DNA from: Acanthamoeba lenticulata
Taxonomy: Eukaryota > Discosea > Longamoebia > Acanthamoebidae
DNA: 27,157 nt
Direction: 5' to 3'
Assembly: GCA_002179805.1 (NCBI GenBank)
Contig: NAVB01000430.1
Location: 1 to 27,157, forward strand
A program made the translations under genes and the position numbers. Under the pieces are notes generated by a model, which did not search any database, was not told the DNA's origin, and was given only the letters and a program-made list of their open reading frames with translations. Shown here piece by piece: positions 20,832-27,157 of this stretch; the stretch's first letter is position 1; the number at the start of each line of letters is the position of its first letter.

Positions 20832-22067
20832 TCACTGGCTACGGCCAACATCATTCATCTTCCAAGGATGGTAGACGATGACGACGAGTCCGGCAGACAG
20901 CGGGCGTGAGGCGAAGGACGCACGGGAGGCGAGGGCGTCGGCCTTCTTTTGGCGGAGGGAGTCGAGCTTGGACTGGAGGGCCTGCAGCTCCTGCTCCTCG
21001 CGGAGGGCGGCCTGCTCCTTGTTGTGGACGTCCTGCTCAGCCGACTTGAGCTGCTCCTTCTCGGCGAGGCTCGCCAGGAGCTCCCGCATCCGCCCCTGCA
21101 CCTGTTGTCGTTGGAGTAGTTGTAGGAGTTGTAGGGGTAGTAGTTGTGGTCGTCCCCCAAATCCACGGCCGTCTCCTGGAGCTTGGTGGCGTGGGCGAGG
21201 ACGCGCTCGAAGGTGGCCTGGATCTTGGCCTGGGCGGCATCCTCTCCCACTCGGCCGACAGGGCCAGCGACTCCTCGGCCAGCCGGTCGGCCCGCTCCTC
21301 CTGCTCCCCGGCCCCGGACATTATTATTTCCCGCCATAACCCCCCAGAAGCAGCGCGGGCGAGGAGGCCGAGAGCGGGGCCGCGCCGGCCAGCTGGTCGA
21401 ACGCGTCGGCCGAGCCAAAGCCGCCCAGCGACGACGCCGAGGCCGAGAGGCCCATGCCCGCGCCGGTGGGGACGGACCCGCTCAGAGGCGGCGACGCCAG
21501 CGTGAGTCCTGCGCCATACGACGCCGACAGGCGGGTGACGAGGCCATGACTACGACCCGTAGGGCGCCGGGATCGAGCCGTGCGCGCGTATCGCAGCCGT
21601 CTTGGCCCATTCCTCGTTGGTCTTGGCCTCGGTCAAGTCGCTATGTATGTGGTTGAAAAGCCATGCCGTGAGTCAGCACGGGGCGACTGAGGGCGGTAGC
21701 AAGACGTAAGCGCACCTGACATAAGAGGCAAAGCGAATGAAAGCCATGAGGTCGAACGAGGAGACGATGCCCGTCTTGTCGTGCTCCTGGAGCCACGCCC
21801 CTCACACCGCCCCGGGAAAGCTCAAGAGGAGGAAAAGGAGAGGGAAAAGGAAAAGGGGAAGGAAAATATGACCGGGGGGGGGGAGTGCGCAGACGATGAC
21901 GACGACGAAAGCTGGTGATGGACGCCCATCTGGGGCGACGCGAGGGCAGCTTGGGTCTTGAGACTGCGGGAGCCGCTTGAAGGAGCCAACAGAGCAGGTG
22001 GAGGGGAGGGCACCTTGAGGCGGGCGTTGATGAAGTACATGGCGATGATGAACTCGTCCATGCTGAG
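20832..22067 (-). pseudogene. EH-domain/coiled-coil (Eps15-like) gene, truncated and frame-damaged
   Basis: Pieces of one minus-strand gene are visible, 5' to 3': an exon at 22067-22014 with LSMDEFIIAMYFINARLK (the second half of an EH domain, binder of NPF motifs in endocytosis); WLQEHDKTGIVSSFDLMAFI near 21795; SDLTEAKTNEEWAKTAAIRA near 21630; a Gly/Ser/Ala-rich stretch GSADAFDQLAGAAPLS near 21400; coiled-coil pieces (EERADRLAEESLALSAEWE, KIQATFERVLAHATKLQE); and a last exon 21101-20832 with a long Gln/Glu/Lys coil ending at TGA. Several joins do not keep frame with any good splice pair (near 21810, 21550 and 21250), and the first half of the EH domain is absent upstream. Either a decaying gene or a region with sequence or assembly errors. 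The last intron (21166-21102) is well formed. Confidence 0.45.
21874..21883 (+). repeat. G10 homopolymer in a putative intron
   Basis: Ten G in a row beside an A/G-rich tract, in the presumed intron between the EH piece and the next exon. Similar runs occur in the RhoGAP introns. Confidence 0.6.
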
Positions 22068-22195
22068 CTTGTGGAGGAGTATGCGTAGTGTTGATTTGTG
22101 GTCTAGAGTCTTGTGTGAGGGATTGTTTATTCCTCTCACACCTTCTCCCACAACACTACCTCTCCCCATTCTTTGTATGTTGCCTTTAGTTGTTC

Positions 22196-22213
22196 ATCAT
22201 TTAGTTCAATTGG
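22196..22213. repeat. Imperfect direct repeat, left copy
   Basis: ATCATTTAGTTCAATTGG here matches ATCATTCAGTTCAATTTGG at 22444-22462 except for one substitution and one extra T. The two copies flank the orphan E3-binding-domain segment. Confidence 0.5.
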
Positions 22214-22254
22214 ACTAACTCTAAATCTCTCCTCTTCCTCGAGGTGCCTGTGAG

Positions 22255-22421
22255 ACATCGACCCGCACCATGTGCAGGGCATAGGCCACAATGGCCGCGT
22301 GCTCAAGAAGGACGTGCTGGCCTTCCTCAAGCGGGCACTACGCAAGGCGAGGGGCCTGCGACTGCGACTGTGTATCAGTCTGACTGCTACGAAACGAGTT
22401 CCCTCTCCTGGGAATGTTTGA
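22255..22421 (+). pseudogene. Orphan peripheral-subunit (E3)-binding domain, 2-oxoacid dehydrogenase E2-like
   Basis: After a TGTGAG that could be an acceptor, the frame reads IDPHHVQGIGHNGRVLKKD followed by VLAFLKRAL. This is the core of the domain that tethers dihydrolipoamide dehydrogenase to E2 subunits (pattern ID..V.G.G..GR..K.DV..FL). No lipoyl domain lies upstream on the plus strand and no acyltransferase domain follows: a TGA comes 22 codons later with AATAAA immediately after it (22423-22428). It is best read as a fragment left by rearrangement, or as the last exon of a gene whose other parts are not recognisable. The match is by eye. Confidence 0.45.
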
Positions 22422-22833
22422 AAATAAACACCGCAGCGTTCAGATCATTCAGTTCAATTTGGTGGACTATCCTGGCCCAACCCAGCTGGTCCGTGGTCTC
22501 CACGCAGCCCTCGACCCAGCCTTCGGCTGCGCCCTCGTTCTTCAGCGGCGCAGCTGCTGGGTTCGGGACTTACCAAAAAAAAAGCTGCGTAAGCGCCAAG
22601 CAACGCGCAACACTAAACTCTCCCCAGCCACGCGCGTGTGTCCCTCTCTGTCTGAACTTGCCACCCGTGCCTTTTCCTCGCCTCCCTCGCCAGAGGCTGT
22701 AGGGCAGCTCTGGGCCAACTCTACTACTCTTCCAGGTTCGCATCTCCGTACATCTATGCCCATTTGTACCCATTTTCGCCTCAATTTCTGCCCTTCTATT
22801 CTCATTCATTCCTTGTGGGTGATTGTTCCACAG

Positions 22834-25800
22834 ATGTTGTCGCCAGAGCCCGCTTCACCCTCTGGCTCGCCTAAGGCCAGGCGCAAGACCAAGGCCAAGT
22901 CCAAAAGCAAGGCCAACAAGACCACAGCACACATGGTCGAGCTGCGGGCGGTCGTGGAGGGCCGCTCCGACCCTTTCATCTTCACCATCTCCTCCAGCGA
23001 GCCCGTGAGCGAGGCGATACGCCTCATCCACGAAGAGGAGGCCCGGCACCAGCTCACACCCATCTCCTTCCCGCCCGCCGGCGACGGCGACGCAGCCACC
23101 GCCGAATACACGGCGGCGGCCCTCGTGGTCGAGGAGCAGCGCCAGGCAGCTGCGTGCAGCCGCGCGGACCGGCAGCTCGTGGTGCTGCCTCGCCCAGCCG
23201 GCTGCTCGCAGCCGCGCCGCGAGGACCTCCTGCTCGACGCCTCGGCCTCGATCGGCTCCCTCCAGCTTACGCCCGACGTACGTATGCCATCATCTCGCCT
23301 CGCTGCCCTCCCGCCCGACTGACCGCCCACACGATTTTGCACATCCCGCCGTTCACGCAGGACACGGTGGCGCTGATGCTCGACGCCGTGTTGGTGCGGG
23401 TCTACCTGTGCACGGGCGCGACAGCCAGCGCGACGACGACCACAACGACCACGACGGCGACCACGACCACGGTGGCCGGCGAGGGAGACAACAGCGTGCT
23501 GGTGCCGATCGAGTTTGGAGCGAAGCTCAAGCACGCGATGGCGCTGCTGCGGAGCACCTTCTTCGACCCGGGGCAGCCCGAGGAGGACTATGCCCTCCTC
23601 TACTCGGCCGCCACCATCGACGTCAACGCCATCGACGGTGAGGCTCCCCTACATGCCCACCGCCATCATCACAGGGCTTTTTATACAAACACAGGCACAC
23701 AACGTTGTTAACACACAAAAAAAAAACACGCGCAGGGGTGAACCGGTGGGTGAGCGTCAACGAGTCGATGCGGGACCAGGAGCTCGACCCGGCGGGCAAG
23801 CTCACCATCTTCCCCATCTCCTATTTATTGGTGCGCCTCCCTCATATCAGGGGCACCACCCCAGTCACCACACGCTGTTCATGAAGCCTCCCCTGCCCTT
23901 CCGTCTTTACGCGCTTTCTCACTTCTGTTTCTCTCTCTCCCTCTCTCTATCTCTCTTTATCTCTCTATCTCTCTCTCTATCTCCTACACAAAAATACACA
24001 CAAATACACACAAATGCAGACGCTGCCGGCCAATACGAAGCAATTCCTCCCGGTGGAGCGGGAGGGCGCCCTCCACTTCAAGGAGCCCTCCAAGTCCCGG
24101 TGCGTCCTCTCGTCCAGCCGCTCCTTCCCCCCCCCCCATCTTCCCTCGAACAACCTGCTCTCCTGGAGCTCATCATCATCATCATCACCACCGCTGTCGT
24201 CGTCGTCGTCGTCGACATCATCACCATCGTGGGCGTGCACTGGAGCAGGCGCGGAGGGCAGCACGGCAAGCGGTTATGCGTCCACATCAAGGACTCGCTC
24301 CTCTTTGTCTGGCGCTCTCAAATCGTACGCACGCACCTATGGCCCTTTAACTGCATTCTAACACCCGCATTACGCTGGCGGTGACAGGACCTGTCGAGCA
24401 AGAAGCCGCCGAAGCGGGTGATCCCGCTGGACCACTTCAACATCGAGACCGTCAGCGACGAGGCGCCCATGTTCACGTTCTCCCTCCGACGGGACCGCGC
24501 CCTGGGCATCCCGAGCACCGAGGCACGCCCCCCGCACGCGCGATCATGCGTGTCCTCTGCGCGTGTGTGTCCTGACCGTACTCGCGCGCGTGTGTTTTTC
24601 TGCGGCGGCAGGTGGCCACGACGGTCTACGCGAGCGCCTTGGCCAGCGGAGGCGCCGGCGCGGTGGACCGGGGCGGTCTGGCAGCCAGCGGCACCTACAT
24701 GGGCGGAACGGGGAGCGGGAGCGAGTTGCGACGGAACCGGTCCGGACCGCCCAACGCGCTGTACATGTTCTCCTCCAAGGACGCCGAGACCCACCAGCGG
24801 TGGGTGGAGCTCATCCAGCCCAAGGTCCCTCCCCCGCCACGTAGACCGCCTTCTTAAAAACACCCCCCCAAGACGAAAGGGCTGATGGTCGTGGTGGTGG
24901 AGGGCAGTGCGTGAACGCGGAGCCGATGAAGGTGTTTGGGGTGGAGCTCAACACGATCATGGCGCGCAAGCGTGAGGCCAACAACCTCATCCCGAGCGTC
25001 CTGCGCAAGTGCATGGCCTACATCGACCGCTTCGGTGCGCCCCTCTCTCCCGTCTCTCCCGTCTCTCTCCCTCACGGGAACAACGACAGCTCACGATCGT
25101 GGCGGCTCCTATGGGGGGATATTGGGCGGGGGGGGGGGCGCTGGATTCATCCAACAAGGGCTGGACAAGGAGGGCATCTTCAGGGTGTCGGGCGACGCCC
25201 TCGAGATCGAGGCCTACAAGCAGGCCTTTGACAACGACGCCGTGCGCCCTCCTTCCCCCATTTCCCCCTTTCGCGCGATGCAAACTTGGGAGAACTAATC
25301 GATCAACCAATCACATGGTACGCGCGCGCGCAGGACGTGGAGTTCAAGGCGGGCACGGACGTGCACGTGGTGAGCTCGCTCATGAAGCTCTACCTGCGGG
25401 AGCTGCCCCAGCCCCTCCTCACCTTTGAGATGGTGATGCCTCCCTGCCCCCCCCCACCATCCTCCTCCTGCTCCTCCAGCTCCTCCTGGCATGTGAATGA
25501 AAAGAATGCTCACGCGAGCGCCACGTGTGCTGTGCTGACTTGGGGGGGGGGCTGTGTGTGTGCGGCGGCAACGGATCTGTCTACAGTACGACTGCTTCGT
25601 GCTGGCGCATTCGCAGCTTCGCAACTTTGCGCTGGACAAGGAGACGGTCGCCCGCAAGATGGTCGACCTCCTCACGGGCCTCTCCCATGTGCGCGCCTCC
25701 CTCCACTCGGCATGGCGCTCTCTCGTCTCGTGAGAGCGATCTGCTCCCCCCCCCACGAACTGATGCGGGAAGCGAATCTCTCATGGCGACTTTGGGGGGG

Positions 25801-26756
25801 GGGGGGCGAGCAGCACTACCAGGACGCGCTGCGGGCGCTGACGCAGTTTCTGGGCCGCGTGGTGCTCTTTTCCGAGAAGAACCTGATGCACCTCAGCAAC
25901 CTCGCAACCATCTTCGGTGCGTCCTCCCCCCCCCTCTCCCGAGACAACTCTCTCAAAACCATTCAAACGATGCTGATGATGATGGATGTCGTCGCTCCCC
26001 AAAAAAGGCCCCAACTTGCTCCGACGACCCAACGGGACCAACGAACGCGACGTCTTCAAGAGTACCGCCATCCGCTTCCGCCTTTTTTCGCTTTTGTCGG
26101 CCGCCACGTTGCTGATGCGAGCCCCCCGCTGCTGCGCAGACGTGTCGGTGGTGACGGACATCACGGAGATGCTGATATCGCAGCACGAGGAGATCTTCCG
26201 GCTGGTTGGCGAGCGCGAGAACGCGAAGCAAGCGCGCACCCTGGCCCTCCAGCAGAAGCCTTCATCATCAACCCCCGCCTCGTCGTCGTCATCCTTATCG
26301 TCTTCTTCCTCGGCGGGCGGCGGGACGTACTCGCCGCGGTCGGTGGCCCGCCTGTCGCTGCCGTCGTCGCCGGTGGTGGCGCCGCTGGTGATCGGCTCCC
26401 TGCCCCAGCACATGGCCAAGGCGTCCCCGCGACACGCCCGACATCACTCGACGTCGGGCCTCTTCTTCTCGCCGCGCAACTTGTCGATGTCGCTGCCGAC
26501 CCAGCCGACGTCGTCCACGCCGGTCTGCAGCGCGCTGGCGGCGGCCGTGGCGGCCGGGCGGGCGCCGGGCCTCGGGAAGGAGCGGTCGGCGTCGCTGGGG
26601 GACAGCGGAAGCTTGACGACGCGGATGCAGAAGGAGCTCCGCAAGCGCGAGAAGAAGGAGCGCAAGGAGAAGAAGGAGGAGGACAAGCGCCGCTTCAAGG
26701 AGCAGGAAAAAGAGCTGCGCGCCAGCAAGAAGCGCGTCGACACCAAGCGCGAGTGA
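22834..26756 (+). CDS. PH-domain RhoGAP protein
   Basis: Fourteen exons: 22834-23277, 23361-23637, 23736-23830, 24020-24099, 24249-24324, 24388-24522, 24612-24824, 24908-25034, 25159-25241, 25334-25432, 25587-25688, 25814-25916, 26008-26061, 26140-26756; 2505 nt, 834 aa. It should inactivate Rho/Rac GTPases. The N-terminus is Lys-rich; residues about 35-270 include segments recalling ubiquitin-like FERM subdomains (DYALLYSAATIDVNAIDG, RWVSVNESM) and a poly-Thr run. Residues about 275-440 look like a PH domain (EREGALHF, VHIKDSLLFVW, KDAETHQRWVELIQ). The RhoGAP domain (about 441-640) has FGVELNTI, LDKEGIFRVSG with arginine finger R491, LMKLYLRELPQPLLTFEM, NLMHLSNLATIFGPNLLR and DVSVVTDITEML-type sequence. 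The tail is Ser-rich with an EKKERKEKKEEDKR coil. Exon 6 may end at a GC donor (GAG|GCACGC) or use a GT 30 nt later. Confidence 0.9.
23931..23993 (+). repeat. CT/TATC-rich simple repeat in a RhoGAP intron
   Basis: Runs of CTCTCT interrupted by ATCT and TTAT in intron 23831-24019, followed by CAAATACACA repeats. It acts as an extended pyrimidine tract before the acceptor. Confidence 0.85.
25128..25806 (+). repeat. Long G and C homopolymers in three RhoGAP introns
   Basis: Runs of 11 G at 25128-25138, 10 G at 25542-25551 and 13 G at 25794-25806, plus 9 C at 25447-25455 and 25746-25754. All lie in introns and none in exons. A further run of 11 C is at 24127-24137. Confidence 0.8.
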
Positions 26757-26855
26757 TCACACTCGCCGCCAAAAGGAAGAGCCACAAGAGACCGGGCCAA
26801 CACACGTAGAATTTAAAAAATTCAAAATTAAAAAAGTTGATGTATTGGTCTCGCG
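26757..26855. other. Convergent 3' gap between RhoGAP and CBS genes
   Basis: 99 bp between two stop codons, with an AT-rich core at about 26810-26840. No canonical AATAAA was seen on either strand. Confidence 0.4.
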
Positions 26856-27157
26856 CTAGACCAGAAGGTGGTGGATGAGGTCGCTCATCGAGACGACTCC
26901 ATAGATATGAAGCGAGTCCATGTTGTCGACGACGTAGACGCGGTGGATCTTCTCCTTCTGCATGAGCTCCATGCACTCCATCAGGCTCGTCTCCTGCGTG
27001 CACGTCACCGGTGCCCGTCCGGGGCCCCTCTCGTGGCCCGTCTGCTCCCGCCAACACACACACACACATACACAGATCAGGAGGAGATGGCCGCGAGAGC
27101 TGATGAGAGGAAGGCGTACGCCGTGGAGCGGGAGGCCCTTCACCAGGAACTGGAGAA
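26856..27157 (-). CDS. CBS-domain protein (AMPK-gamma/SNF4-like), C-terminal end
   Basis: The gene continues past the right edge of the window. Visible exons on the minus strand: 27157-27120 (partial, LQFLVKGLPLHG) and 27041-26856, joined in phase across a 78-nt intron (GTACGCC...GAGCAG). The last exon encodes a classic final CBS motif: VTCTQETSLMECMELM, EKIHRVYVVD and IYGVVSMSDLIHHLLV, then TAG. Ending right after the SDLI helix matches AMP-activated kinase gamma/SNF4 subunits, whose CBS pairs bind adenine nucleotides. IMPDH and chloride channels also carry CBS motifs but continue differently. With only about 75 residues seen, AMPK-gamma is a likely call rather than a firm one. Confidence 0.82.
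   Translation of the reverse strand, partial: LQFLVKGLPLHGVRLPLISSRGHLLLICVCVCVCWREQTGHERGPGRAPVTCTQETSLMECMELMQKEKIHRVYVVDNMDSLHIYGVVSMSDLIHHLLV
27054..27074. repeat. (CA)n microsatellite in the CBS-gene intron
   Basis: CA repeat with one T interruption, in the intron near its acceptor (reads GT-rich on the coding strand). Confidence 0.85.

Larger units (their letters stand above)
22068..22833. other. Patchwork intergenic region (EH-gene 5' edge to RhoGAP start)
   Basis: 766 bp with no intact gene. It holds an AT-rich island (about 22080-22240), an orphan E3-binding-domain exon (22255-22421), an imperfect direct repeat (22196-22213 and 22444-22462), a run of nine A at about 22575, and a pyrimidine-rich stretch leading to a CAG just before the RhoGAP start, which looks like the acceptor of a 5'-UTR intron. 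Confidence 0.5.

Noticed and set aside
22244..22702. Long plus-strand ORF across the patchwork region
   Set aside because: Different frame from the E3-binding motif, low-complexity, and no link by splice to the RhoGAP start.
26062..26139. Read-through of 26 extra residues in the RhoGAP protein
   Set aside because: The 78-nt segment has GT...CAG ends and a pyrimidine-rich 3' part, and removing it joins conserved RhoGAP sequence; it is only open because its length is a multiple of three.

Overview
The window reads as nuclear DNA of a free-living amoeba very like Acanthamoeba. Coding sequence is GC-rich with C/G-ending codons. Genes sit tightly packed on both strands, and almost all are split by short introns (about 45-190 nt, mostly 55-110) with donors such as GTACGT, GTGCGC or GTAAGG and CAG acceptors. 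No bacterial-type operon, rRNA, CRISPR or clear transposon was seen. All gene models were built by hand by joining exons so that reading frame and family motifs agree; wherever I give a protein length, the summed exon length is divisible by three.

Layout. 1-877 (+): 3' part of a signal peptide peptidase. 1003-3736 (-): mitochondrial malic enzyme. 4100-6236 (+): TKL-type protein kinase with a very long Arg/Glu/Asp tail. 6362-9115 (-): membrane-anchored class 3 (OBL1-type) lipase. 9280-10228 (-): Rab18-like GTPase. 10344-11468 (-): DPF-motif protein with an uncertain model. 11523-12526 (-): myristoylation-motif EF-hand protein. 12758-14195 (+): LETM1-domain mitochondrial protein. 14255-14888 (-): mitochondrial ribosomal protein bL28m. 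15293-17681 (-): RanBP2-zinc-finger/leucine-rich-repeat protein. 17872-20258 (+): membrane-anchored GH3-family enzyme. 20454-20730 (+): tiny histidine-rich protein with a predicted acylated N-terminus. 20832-22067 (-): damaged-looking EH-domain/coiled-coil gene. 22255-22421 (+): orphan E3-binding-domain exon. 22834-26756 (+): PH-RhoGAP protein of 14 exons. 26856-27157 (-): C-terminal end of a CBS-domain (AMPK-gamma-like) protein.

The genes do not form one pathway. Themes are mitochondrial function (malic enzyme, LETM1, bL28m), membrane and lipid biology (SPP, lipase, Rab, GH3) and signalling (kinase, EF-hand, RhoGAP, CBS). Intergenic spaces are small: convergent pairs are separated by 59-125 bp and one tandem pair by 54 bp.

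Most unusual points: (i) a 70-residue protein that is 61% histidine behind an MGACESC N-terminus; (ii) the patchwork at 22.07-22.83 kb, where an EH gene lacking its N-terminal half abuts an AT-rich island, an isolated 2-oxoacid-dehydrogenase E2 subunit-binding domain and an imperfect direct repeat; (iii) two GC-AG introns sharing the same GCACGTC donor; (iv) a GH3 enzyme with an N-terminal membrane anchor; (v) a start codon in the centre of a 16-bp palindrome in a bidirectional promoter.
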